Part shown: positions 6,079 through 13,346 of the stretch, piece by piece
How positions within the stretch are numbered: position 1 is the first letter of the stretch
Layout: each line of letters opens with the position of its first letter
Assembly (NCBI GenBank): GCA_964512045.1
Contig: CAZEJK010000140.1
Location: forward strand, 1 to 13,346
Length of the DNA: 13,346 nt
Source of the DNA: CAZEJK01 sp964512045
Lineage (GTDB): Bacteria; Acidobacteriota; Thermoanaerobaculia; Thermoanaerobaculales; Sulfomarinibacteraceae
Direction: 5' to 3'
Translations under genes and position numbers: made by a program
Notes under the pieces: generated by a model
The model's input: only the letters and a program-made list of their open reading frames with translations
What the model was told of the DNA's origin: nothing
Database searches by the model: none

Positions 6079-8028
6079 TTAGAACGAGTACTTCACGAAA
6101 CCGCCGACGAAGTCGCGGTCGTTGATCAGGTTCCAGCGGCCGGCGCCTGTGTACATCGTGTAGCTGAGGTCCAGCTGCCACGCGTTCTGGAAGTCGGCAG
6201 AGACGCCGACCGAGAACGACTTGAAGCCCTCCAGGAACGGGCCTCCAGGGCCGGGCGAGATCCCCTCAACGTCGTGCTGCCACGCAAACCGCGGCGACAG
6301 GTTCCATGCACCGATGGCGTTGTTGTAGTCGAGACGGCCGACGAGCCGGTACCCTGCCGAGAAGTCGTCGGCGAAGTGCTCCGGGCGCTCCCACTCCTTG
6401 CCAACGTGCGCGCCGACCTGGGTGTGGATCGGGTTGCCGCTGGTGTAGGTACCGGGCGCTTCGAACCGGAGCTCGTCCTTGGACGGCATGTCGAAGACCC
6501 AGTTGAAGCCGAGCTCGGTCAGGAGAATGCCCTGATCCGCTCCGAGCACGTTGGCGAACGCTTTGGTGAGCGTGAACTGGAGCTGCGAGGAGTCGAGCCG
6601 GCGGAAGCCGTCGATCTGTGTCTCGAAGCCCACTCCGCCGGGAGCAACCTGGTTGTTGGCGGCCAGGAATGCGCTGATCGGCGTGAGCGAGGCGAACAGC
6701 AGCTCGACGTCGTCCACCTGATAGGGAGCATCCTCCCGGTAGGTGACCTCACCCTGGAAGGCGATGCCCGAGGTGCCGAGCTGCGCGTTCCAGCTCAGAC
6801 CGTAGAGCTTGATGTCCTCCGGGTAGCTGGTGAACCAGTTCGCCGTCTGCGCATACACAGCCAGCCCGGTGGCAGATGCCGCCTGGGCCGCCAATGCGTC
6901 GACCGCCGGATCCACCCCCGGTGGCACCCCCAGAGCCGCATACACCGCCAGCGCTGCTTGTGCGCCGGCACTCTCGCCGTTCATGGCGCCAGCGACGGTT
7001 CCGGTGATGCCGTTGATGATCGGCAGCCTGCTGTGGTAGTTGAGGTAGTAGAAGCCGAGCTCCGTGCCGTTCCAGCTCGGCAGGTAGAGCCGGAACGCCA
7101 TACCGTACTGCCCGCTGTCCTTGGCGCGCACGGTCGAGGTTCGCGGCACGCTCATGAACGGGTGCTCGAACGGGTACTGGGCGTAAAAAGGCGGCTCTCC
7201 GGTGTCCGCGAAGCTCGCGAACTGGAGGAACACGTACTCTCCGCCCTTGCCGACGAAGTCGTTGGTCGAGAAGTACGTGCCCGGCGGATCGACGACGATC
7301 TCCTCCCAGTCGTACTGGTAGAACGCCTCGACGGACAGGTTCCGGGTCAGATCGAGGGAGCCCCAGACCATCCCCACCGGCCGGAACGCCTCGCGCAGCT
7401 CGGCGCCCGGCACGCGCAACGCCGACAGATCGACAGGGTTGATGACGCTCAGACCACCCTGGATGAAGGTGCTCTCGCCCCAGTTCACCACCTGCTGGCC
7501 GACGCGCAGCTGGCCGGTTCCTTCGCCTACCGGAAACTGCCACCAGAGATACGCGTCCAGCAGCTCGGTCCGGTTGCCCGCCCAGTCGAGGGCTTCCTCC
7601 GTGAGCTCGGTACGCTCGCAGCAGCTATCCTCGAGGGCGAAGTCGTAAAACGAGCTGCCTCGGACGAAGAACCCGGCCCGATGGGTATCCCAGCCTTCGT
7701 ACGAGAACCCGAGATCCACCGTCGCCTTGACGGTGTTGCTGAACAGCTCACCCTCGTCGAAGTTCAAGTTGCCGTCGTCGCCGTTGACCGACCACGCGGT
7801 ACCGCCTTCGAACGGGCTGATAATCGATGGATCACGATCTTCGACGCGCATGTTGGCGCCCCAGGAGATCGTGGTGTCCAGGTTGAGACGGAACGTCCCG
7901 TCGGACGACGACAGATCGACTGCGCCAACTTGTGGCGTCACGATCAGGACGGCGACGGCAGTCGCGACCAAAGCAACGGTAGGCGGCCATCTCCGCACAA
8001 ACCGATGAGTATCCAAAGCTCGACTCAT
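6079..8028 (-). CDS. DUF1302 family outer-membrane beta-barrel
   Basis: This 649-residue protein has a signal peptide (hydrophobic 18-33, likely cleavage after VGA at 36) and then a long run of amphipathic, Tyr/Trp-rich strands. It ends in VKYSF, and a C-terminal phenylalanine is the usual outer-membrane insertion signal. Family-like stretches include the mature start DGTFRLNLDTTISWGANMR and LRVGQQVVNWGESTF. An Ala/Gly-rich segment at about 347-393 looks like an extracellular or plug loop insertion. Adjacent cysteines sit at 136-137. I chose the ATG at 8028 over the in-frame one at 8079 because GGAG/AAGGAG and the signal peptide fit it. It lies 69 nt after the acylase and 15 nt before DUF1329, as expected for an operon. 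The likely role is an outer-membrane channel for a hydrophobic compound; the substrate is unknown. Confidence 0.92.
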   Translation of the reverse strand: MSRALDTHRFVRRWPPTVALVATAVAVLIVTPQVGAVDLSSSDGTFRLNLDTTISWGANMRVEDRDPSIISPFEGGTAWSVNGDDGNLNFDEGELFSNTVKATVDLGFSYEGWDTHRAGFFVRGSSFYDFALEDSCCERTELTEEALDWAGNRTELLDAYLWWQFPVGEGTGQLRVGQQVVNWGESTFIQGGLSVINPVDLSALRVPGAELREAFRPVGMVWGSLDLTRNLSVEAFYQYDWEEIVVDPPGTYFSTNDFVGKGGEYVFLQFASFADTGEPPFYAQYPFEHPFMSVPRTSTVRAKDSGQYGMAFRLYLPSWNGTELGFYYLNYHSRLPIINGITGTVAGAMNGESAGAQAALAVYAALGVPPGVDPAVDALAAQAASATGLAVYAQTANWFTSYPEDIKLYGLSWNAQLGTSGIAFQGEVTYREDAPYQVDDVELLFASLTPISAFLAANNQVAPGGVGFETQIDGFRRLDSSQLQFTLTKAFANVLGADQGILLTELGFNWVFDMPSKDELRFEAPGTYTSGNPIHTQVGAHVGKEWERPEHFADDFSAGYRLVGRLDYNNAIGAWNLSPRFAWQHDVEGISPGPGGPFLEGFKSFSVGVSADFQNAWQLDLSYTMYTGAGRWNLINDRDFVGGFVKYSF

Positions 8029-8097
8029 GCTCCTTCTCCAATCCTTCGTGCAGTTGGGTCGAGTGCGCTGAAAGCTCATGGCGTTCTCGCACCCTCG

Positions 8098-10533
8098 TCA
8101 GTCGAACAGCGGGAACGATCTCGGCATGAACGGATCGTACACCGGCACCATTGAGAAGTAGTTGGGATCGATCATCGGCACGAACGAGCCGGCAAACAGG
8201 AACGTGCCCGACTCGCCGAGCGGGAACATGCTCTCGATACGCACCGGACCTACGCTGCCGTACTCGACGACGTGCGCGTAGGTGGAGCGCTCGGAGAACG
8301 GCATCGAGTGGAGCGCCGAGAAGCTTGAGCCAATGACGGGATCGAGTGCCCCGAGCAAGCTGTGACCGAACACGATGCGGCCACGCTCGGCGCCGTACGG
8401 ACCGGGGCCGATGCTAGCGAGCACGTTGTCGAGCGCGAGCACGATGATCTCGTCGGGCGCCGTCGGCTTGCCGCTTCCGAGCCGATCCTGGAACCAGTTG
8501 TAGAAGGTCGGCAGCGGTGCGTCGGCGCCGGCCAGAGCACGCAGCAGCACGTTGAACAGCATCGACGTGTCCTCTGCACTCCAGCTCAGCCCCGAAGCCG
8601 CAAACTCATCCTCGAAGACCAGGCGCAGCACCTCTTTGATCCATGCGTCTTGAAGGACCCAGGCGTCGGCTCGGTCCTCGCCCATTCGCCAGGCGGCCGG
8701 ACCGCCGGCGACGAAGTGCCCGTCCCAGGCCTCGAGCATGGCGATGGCCGCGTCGCGCTCGGGCGACGAGTTGACCGCCACCGCGTCGGTGAACGCCTCG
8801 GCGACGAACGACCAGGTGGTGCCACCGCCCATGAAGCTCGAGGTCGTGGCAATGTTCAACGCCAGATCGCGTACCTCCTCATAGGTGAGGTCCTCCGCCT
8901 GCGACAGGTACTCGTCGATCACGTGCGCGCGGTGGAACGGCCCGTAGTAGGCGCTCTGCGGCGCGTTGATGTAGTCGATCGACGCCTTGTTGTTCCAGCC
9001 GCCGAAGTAGCCCTGGGCCGGGTTCGAGGCGTGCACCCGCGGACGCCGCTCGCCGGTCCACTCCTGTGTGCCGTCGCCGATCTGCGGCAGGCGCGGATCG
9101 ACGCCAGGCGCCCTGATCGGATCGAAGCCTGACATCCAGTAGGCGATGTTGCCGTCACGATCGGCGTAGGTGAAGTGCTGGCTGACCGCGATCTGCTCCA
9201 TCCCCTCGTCGAACTCCGCCATGCTGGTGGCACGGGCGAGCTTCAAGAACGCCTCGATGCTCTTGGCCTCGCGTCCCCAATGAGAGTACGCGTACGACAC
9301 GATGATCGGCGGTGGGTTGTCGGGATCGTAGGGGAACGGCTCCATGATCGGACCGTGCGGGCTGCGGAACACCGGGAAGGTCACCGGGTCGCCGCCGGCC
9401 GGATGGATCGTCTCCATGCGGTGTAAGGAAACGCTTTGCGGCGCCTCCAGGAACCAGTCCAGAGTGTGTGCGTGGCCGACCTGCATCGACCAGGCATGGT
9501 GTGGAGTCCGCCCGATGATGATCAGCGGAATGCCGGGAACGGTCATCCCCGACAGGTCGAGGCCGCCACCACGGATCGAGCCCTCGGTGACGATCGACGG
9601 AGTGGAGAAGCCCATCTGCGGCCCCGAGTAGACGATCGGGTTGCCCGAGGCGGTCTTGTCTCCCGAGATCGCCCAGGCGTAGCTGCCCATCTTCACCCGG
9701 GCGCCAAGCGCCTCCATGGTCTGCCGTTGGTTTTCGAAACCGGAGCGGATCCGCGCGGCCACGTCGCCGAGATCCGGCAGTGGGTTCTCCGCGAACCTCT
9801 CGAGCTGATGCTGCTGGGCGCTGGCCAGCGGCGGCTCACCCTCGAACGGGATCATGGTTTGCGCCGCCGGGTCGTTGAGCCAGCGGATGTCGGAGAACAT
9901 CGCCAGGAACTCCTGCGGGTAAACCTGTGCCCACGTCTGGAAGAGCACGGCGTTATCGAGCTGGCCGGTACCGCCGCGGCCCTCTGGGTCGAAGTTGCGC
10001 TGCAGCAACGCGAGCCACGCCACCGCGTCCTCGACCGTCCATGGCTCGGGCAGGATGTTGTAGCCGAGCCCCTCGACGAACACGGTAAAGAAGCTGCCGA
10101 TCCAGTACTCGTACGGCATCAGCATGAAGTTCCCGTAGATCTCGGAGATCCGCCGGTTGACGCCATCGACGTAGCCCTGGATGATCGTCTGGCCGTCCTC
10201 GGAGAGCTCATCGAACAGCGCCGTGAGCTCATCCTCCGAGTACATGAAGTTGCGGACGAACATGTCACCGCTGAGAAACTCCATACCGAGCAGCTCGGCG
10301 CCGAACAGCTCCGACAGGGTGCCGCGGGACTGGCGGCGGAACAGGTCCATCTGGAACAGGCGGTCGGTCGCCACCGCATAGCCCATCGCCTCGAACACGT
10401 CGTACAGCGACCCGCCTTCGATGTACCAGACACCGAGCTCGTCACGGGTTGTCTGTACGGGCTCTGGCTGGCCGAAGGCGGGCAACGCCAGTGCCATCAC
10501 CACCACAGCCACCACATACTTGGACGCTCGCAT
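8098..10533 (-). CDS. Penicillin G acylase-like Ntn hydrolase (periplasmic amidase)
   Basis: This 811-residue precursor has a Sec signal peptide (hydrophobic 6-20, likely cleavage after AFG). The alpha region has the family signature AMGYAVATDRLFQMDLFRRQ at about 50-70. The beta chain would start at Ser284 in GSYAWAISGDK, the Ntn nucleophile released by self-cleavage. Counting from that serine, Gln is beta residue 23 in SGPQMGF, as in E. coli penicillin G acylase, and the conserved oxyanion Asn is in GWNNKAS (514-515). AHL and cephalosporin acylases have NPH where this has GPQ. The family cleaves amides of aromatic or fatty acyl groups; the substrate here is not known. The ATG at 10533 is chosen for AAGGGAG upstream and the leader; the frame extends to 10917, but that extension is Arg/Pro-rich and unlike the family. 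It is the first gene of the envelope cluster. Confidence 0.9.
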   Translation of the reverse strand: MRASKYVVAVVVMALALPAFGQPEPVQTTRDELGVWYIEGGSLYDVFEAMGYAVATDRLFQMDLFRRQSRGTLSELFGAELLGMEFLSGDMFVRNFMYSEDELTALFDELSEDGQTIIQGYVDGVNRRISEIYGNFMLMPYEYWIGSFFTVFVEGLGYNILPEPWTVEDAVAWLALLQRNFDPEGRGGTGQLDNAVLFQTWAQVYPQEFLAMFSDIRWLNDPAAQTMIPFEGEPPLASAQQHQLERFAENPLPDLGDVAARIRSGFENQRQTMEALGARVKMGSYAWAISGDKTASGNPIVYSGPQMGFSTPSIVTEGSIRGGGLDLSGMTVPGIPLIIIGRTPHHAWSMQVGHAHTLDWFLEAPQSVSLHRMETIHPAGGDPVTFPVFRSPHGPIMEPFPYDPDNPPPIIVSYAYSHWGREAKSIEAFLKLARATSMAEFDEGMEQIAVSQHFTYADRDGNIAYWMSGFDPIRAPGVDPRLPQIGDGTQEWTGERRPRVHASNPAQGYFGGWNNKASIDYINAPQSAYYGPFHRAHVIDEYLSQAEDLTYEEVRDLALNIATTSSFMGGGTTWSFVAEAFTDAVAVNSSPERDAAIAMLEAWDGHFVAGGPAAWRMGEDRADAWVLQDAWIKEVLRLVFEDEFAASGLSWSAEDTSMLFNVLLRALAGADAPLPTFYNWFQDRLGSGKPTAPDEIIVLALDNVLASIGPGPYGAERGRIVFGHSLLGALDPVIGSSFSALHSMPFSERSTYAHVVEYGSVGPVRIESMFPLGESGTFLFAGSFVPMIDPNYFSMVPVYDPFMPRSFPLFD

Positions 10534-11153
10534 TCTCTTCTCCCTTCTTTTGAGGAGCTCAGACCACAACCGCCGGTCTCCGGATCGGTGGTGATCGTGG
10601 CTCGACCTGCGAATCGGAGCCAGTGCACCCCCATGCAACCCGTGTGCAGGAAGTGTGCTGGTCCTGGACCGGAACGAGATCAGGCTGTCGCAAGGGCGGG
10701 ACGCACGGTTGGACGCCGGAAGCGGAGGACGCCAGCCATCCCCGCCTTCGTCCACCGGCCGCGGCGCTGGGACGTGGAGAGCAGCCGCAGCACACAGACA
10801 ATCGGCTCTCGTCGGCGCCATCGTCGCCCCGAAAACCGTGGGCCGGATGAGCCCGCCGTCGGTCGTGCGGGTCAAAACATCCACACTGCCGCAGCTGCGA
10901 CGGAACTGCCTCCACACGCGAAGAACCTGCCTCCCGTTCCCGAGTGCGCGTTACAGCGTATCGGGACCCCTCGTTGTTCCGAAGAACTGATACGAGAGTG
11001 CCATAAGAGGTCGCACGGAGCAAGCCTTTTCGCAGGCACAGCACCCGATATGTGGCTTGAGCCGCGCGTTGTTGCCATCGCGCATCAGTGGATCTGACTG
11101 AAACCAGGACCGTTCTCACCAGGTCCAACGCGGACGCGGGCTGCGCCGTTCGG
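10534..11153. other. 620-bp gap between amrS-like gene and acylase
   Basis: No open frame here has both a ribosome site and family-like composition. Frames running through it on either strand are extensions of the acylase frame or antisense shadows. The gap presumably holds the promoter of the five-gene cluster. I could not find a convincing -35/-10 pair; TTGACC at 10870-10875 (minus strand) has no acceptable -10 box. A ribosome site for the acylase (AAGGGAG) lies at about 10540-10546. No strong terminator follows the amrS-like stop. Confidence 0.5.
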
Positions 11154-12299
11154 TCACTTCCAGACGCCGGGGATCGTGTGATCGCACTCCGGGCAGTGCC
11201 CTGCGTCGGTGATCCGGTTCGCACGGATCCGGAAGCCCAACCGATGGATGAGACGGGCACCGCACGACGGACAGTAGGTGCTCTCCGCTGGATGACCCGG
11301 TACGTTACCCAGGTACACGTACTGCAGGCCTTCGGCACGGGCCACCTGCTGCGCCCGCTCGAGGGTGGGCACCGGAGTCGGCGGCAGGTTGGTCAGGCGG
11401 TAGGTCGGATGGAACCGAGTGAAGTGCACCGGCACCTCCGTGCCGAGGGTGCCGGCGATCCACTTGGCCATATCGCGGATCTCGCCCTCGGAGTCGTTCA
11501 TCGTCGGGATCAGCAGCACCACGATCTCCAGCCATACGCCGGCGGCGCGAATGGTCTCCAGCGCCTCGAGCACCGGCTTCAGCTCACCGCGAACCATCTC
11601 CTCATAAAACCTCTCGGTGAACGCCTTGAGGTCCACCTTCACAGCCGTCAGGCTGGGCAGCACCTCGGCCAGCGGCTCGGTCGCGATGTAACCGTTCGAC
11701 ACGACCGTGGAACGCAGACCCGCTTCCTGTGCTGCCGCAGAGACGTCCCGCACATACTCCCAGAACACAACCGGCTCGGAGTAGGTGGCCGCCAGTAACG
11801 GCGTCCGATGCTGCCGGGCGGCTCGCACCATCGCCTCAGGCGGCATCCACACCGACTCGATCTGCTCCGGGCGAAACTGCGAGATCTCCCAGTTCTGACA
11901 GAACTTGCACTCGACGTTGCAGCCCGCGGCAGCGTACGACAGGGCGTCGTTGCCCGGCAGCACGTGGTACAGCGGCTTCTTCTCGATCGGGTCGACATGC
12001 AGGCTGCACGCCAGCGAGTGGACCAGGGTCATGTAGGTCCCGTCGCGGTTCTCGCGCACGCCGCAGGTCCCCCGCTCGGCGTGGGCGACCTGGCAGGCGC
12101 GCGGGCACAGCTGGCACTCCACCCGTCCCTCCTCCAACGATCTGTACCAGGAGGCCTCGCGTGCCGGCAGCTCGCCTCGCACCCGCTGCCCAGGCCGGAT
12201 CGAGAAGCCGGCCCACGCCCGTTCGGACGGCGACAGCGCCGCTGCCGCCGTCGCTCCCGCCACCAGGGCGCACATCCGTCGCCTGTCCAGATCGCTCAT
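11154..12299 (-). CDS. amrS: AmmeMemoRadiSam system radical SAM enzyme with Tat-like leader
   Basis: This 381-residue protein begins with DRRRMCALVAGATAAAA (5-21), a twin-arginine-like region, and likely cleavage near AWA at 30. The AmrS layout follows: an N-terminal cysteine cluster CQLCPRAC plus TCG (Cys62, 65, 69, 79), the radical SAM CxxxCxxC motif GCNVECKFCQNWEIS (Cys127, 131, 134), TYSEP, SNGY, DLKAF and TRFHP. A C-terminal zinc ribbon (Cys343, 346, 369, 372) ends in IPGVW. It would bind a 4Fe-4S cluster and S-adenosylmethionine. The partners AMMECR1 and Memo are not intact in the window; a fragment at 13264-13346 may be AMMECR1. The ATG overlaps the DUF362 stop by ATGA with AGGAGG upstream. 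The family is very clear; the reaction is not established. Confidence 0.93.
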   Translation of the reverse strand: MSDLDRRRMCALVAGATAAAALSPSERAWAGFSIRPGQRVRGELPAREASWYRSLEEGRVECQLCPRACQVAHAERGTCGVRENRDGTYMTLVHSLACSLHVDPIEKKPLYHVLPGNDALSYAAAGCNVECKFCQNWEISQFRPEQIESVWMPPEAMVRAARQHRTPLLAATYSEPVVFWEYVRDVSAAAQEAGLRSTVVSNGYIATEPLAEVLPSLTAVKVDLKAFTERFYEEMVRGELKPVLEALETIRAAGVWLEIVVLLIPTMNDSEGEIRDMAKWIAGTLGTEVPVHFTRFHPTYRLTNLPPTPVPTLERAQQVARAEGLQYVYLGNVPGHPAESTYCPSCGARLIHRLGFRIRANRITDAGHCPECDHTIPGVWK

Positions 12300-13267
12300 G
12301 CCCACACCTCCTCGAGCCCCATCGGGTCGGCGACGCCGAGATCGTGTCTCGCCGCCGTGGCGATGAAGCCCGGCGCCCGTCCGGCCTGCTCGAGAGTCGG
12401 CATCTTTCGCCGCCTGCGCTCGGCATCCAGCTGACGCCACGCCCACGCGTCCGCCGCTACCGGATCAGTGGTGGCCAGCACGGTGTGCAAATCAAACAGC
12501 TCCTCGCTGCGCAGCCCCGGACCGCCGTGGCACTGCGCGGTCACTCCGTCAAGGACCGTGAGCCGGTGCTTGTCCGCCACGTACGGATGGCGGACCACGT
12601 CCGCCACGTAGGGGTTGCAGTTGCTATCGTGGTACTTGTTCGGGTTATGGATCACGCCGTACCAGTTCTTCAAGCTCCCCGACACTCCCGCCAGATCGTG
12701 GTCCTTGACCACTCCGAACCCCACCAGCGCCGTGCAGCGCTCGGTGACGACGCGTGCGTAGCACGAACCGATCTCGCCCGACGTCACGATGTCGCGGTCC
12801 CAATCCCGGTCGATCCCCACTGTCCGGTACGGTCCGTCACCGCGAAACCCGGCTCGTTCCAGCTCCCGTGTCGAGCGCTCGAAGAGCACGATCCGATGCG
12901 CAGGGACACCGGCCAGGGTGATCAGCTCCGCCAGCGCCGTCACCAGCTCCGGTCGCGGCGACAGACGCGGACCCGCCAGGCAGTTGAGCTTGATCCCGAC
13001 CGTGTCCTCGGGACGGAACAGCAGCCCCGCAGCGGCCTTCGGCGAGCCCGTGGCCGTTGCCGCCATCAGCGCGCCCGCCATCGCCTCGCGCGCCGCCACC
13101 GGCGCCAGCGTGACCGAGGGCAACGGCGCCAGTCGAGCCAGACCCAGCCGGCCGGGCATCGCGATCCGTGGTGCAGCGGACGCCGTGTCCGCTGCCGGCG
13201 CACACCGCGCGGCCAGCGGCGCGACGCCGAGGACGGTGATCAGCTCCCGACGCGTCCAGCGGCTCAT
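12296..13267 (-). CDS. DUF362 family protein with Tat signal
   Basis: This 323-residue protein opens with SRWTRRELITVLGVAPLAA, a good twin-arginine signal, so it is probably exported folded, perhaps with a metal cofactor. DUF362 signatures are VGIKLNCLAG (90-99), KDHDLAGVSGSLKNWYGVI (188-206) and DPVAADAWAW (268-277). There is no CxxCxxC ferredoxin motif of the kind fused to some DUF362 proteins. Cys22 sits in LAARC, which is not a proper lipobox because Arg occupies -1. GGAGGAGG lies just upstream of the ATG. Both ends overlap neighbours by ATGA, so it is tightly coupled to the radical SAM gene. The biochemical role of DUF362 is unknown; co-export with the radical SAM enzyme is inference. 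Confidence 0.9.
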   Translation of the reverse strand: MSRWTRRELITVLGVAPLAARCAPAADTASAAPRIAMPGRLGLARLAPLPSVTLAPVAAREAMAGALMAATATGSPKAAAGLLFRPEDTVGIKLNCLAGPRLSPRPELVTALAELITLAGVPAHRIVLFERSTRELERAGFRGDGPYRTVGIDRDWDRDIVTSGEIGSCYARVVTERCTALVGFGVVKDHDLAGVSGSLKNWYGVIHNPNKYHDSNCNPYVADVVRHPYVADKHRLTVLDGVTAQCHGGPGLRSEELFDLHTVLATTDPVAADAWAWRQLDAERRRRKMPTLEQAGRAPGFIATAARHDLGVADPMGLEEVWA

Positions 13268-13346
13268 CCGGCACCTCCTCCGGCGCCAGCATCCCCTTCG
13301 CGAAACACCAGCGCCTCGAACACCTCGAAGGTCGCGCCTGACCTCC
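13264..13346 (-). CDS. 3' end of an upstream gene, possibly AMMECR1-like (AmrA)
   Basis: The frame that ends in the TGA overlapping the DUF362 start (ATGA) stays open to the window edge. Its visible C-terminus reads SGATFEVFEALVFREG followed by a Gly/Ala-rich tail. The same ATGA overlap is used at the next gene junction, which supports a real gene. The end FEALVF resembles the F-x-A-x-V-F ending I recall for bacterial AMMECR1-domain proteins (AmmeMemoRadiSam system protein A). That would suit the neighbouring amrS-like gene. With only 26 residues visible the family is a guess; existence of a coding end is more likely than its identity. Confidence 0.45.
   Translation of the reverse strand, partial: RSGATFEVFEALVFREGDAGAGGGAG

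Noticed and set aside
6049..8154. 701-residue plus-strand open frame covering the whole DUF1302 gene
   Set aside because: It is antisense to a well-supported gene, has an Arg/Val/Glu-rich composition with no domain I recognise, and is expected from GC-rich codon bias.
10534..10917. N-terminal extension of the acylase frame to 10917
   Set aside because: The extension is unlike the family, and a ribosome site plus a Sec leader support the ATG at 10533.
10988..11012. TGGCAC on the minus strand as a possible sigma-54 promoter
   Set aside because: The matching -12 element (TTGC-like) is missing at the correct distance.
9436..11097. 553-residue plus-strand open frame running from the acylase into the gap
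   Set aside because: Most of it is antisense to the acylase; the part in the gap is Arg/Pro-rich, and I see no ribosome site.
10559..11338. 259-residue minus-strand frame overlapping the amrS-like 3' end and the gap
   Set aside because: Out of frame with amrS, Arg/Ser/Ala-rich, no ribosome site, no recognisable motif.
13202..13204. Cys22 in the DUF362 leader as a lipoprotein attachment site
   Set aside because: The preceding residues are Ala-Ala-Arg, and Arg at -1 does not fit a lipobox.

Overview
This looks like GC-rich chromosomal or metagenomic DNA from a Gram-negative bacterium. The evidence is a DUF1302-type outer-membrane beta-barrel ending in phenylalanine, Sec signal peptides on four periplasmic or outer-membrane proteins, and twin-arginine (Tat) leaders on two others. 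The gene families fit Pseudomonadota or the former Deltaproteobacteria (Desulfobacterota/Myxococcota), but nothing in the window fixes the taxon. All supported genes lie on the minus strand, so the window reads from its right end to its left end. The long plus-strand open frames are antisense shadows of GC-rich genes.

Right end (13346 to 11154): an overlapping three-gene run. A 3'-terminal fragment of an upstream gene, possibly AMMECR1-like, overlaps a Tat-type DUF362 protein by ATGA. That gene overlaps by another ATGA an AmrS-type radical SAM enzyme of the AMMECR1/Memo/radical-SAM system, which itself begins with a Tat-like leader. A gap of about 620 bases without a convincing gene follows.

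Centre (10533 to 1238): a five-gene envelope cluster. The order is a penicillin-G-acylase-like Ntn hydrolase, a DUF1302 outer-membrane barrel, a DUF1329 periplasmic protein, a six-repeat YCF48/HCF136-like beta-propeller and a COG1033/MMPL-type RND transporter. The first three genes are closely spaced. A perfect 13-bp hairpin separates DUF1329 from YCF48, and the last two genes overlap by ATGA. A strong hairpin follows the RND stop codon. Together the products span inner membrane, periplasm and outer membrane, which suggests a trans-envelope route for a lipophilic molecule. The co-encoded acylase may cleave an amide in that molecule or its precursor.

Left end (1200 to 1): a small cupin gene with its own near-consensus sigma-70-type promoter, a leader of about 165 nt and a cUUCGg hairpin terminator. 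This unit lies between two copies of an 85-bp GC-rich direct repeat (1-85 and 964-1048) that share a 27-bp identical core. The repeat and its relation to the cupin cassette are the clearest structures here that gene content does not explain.
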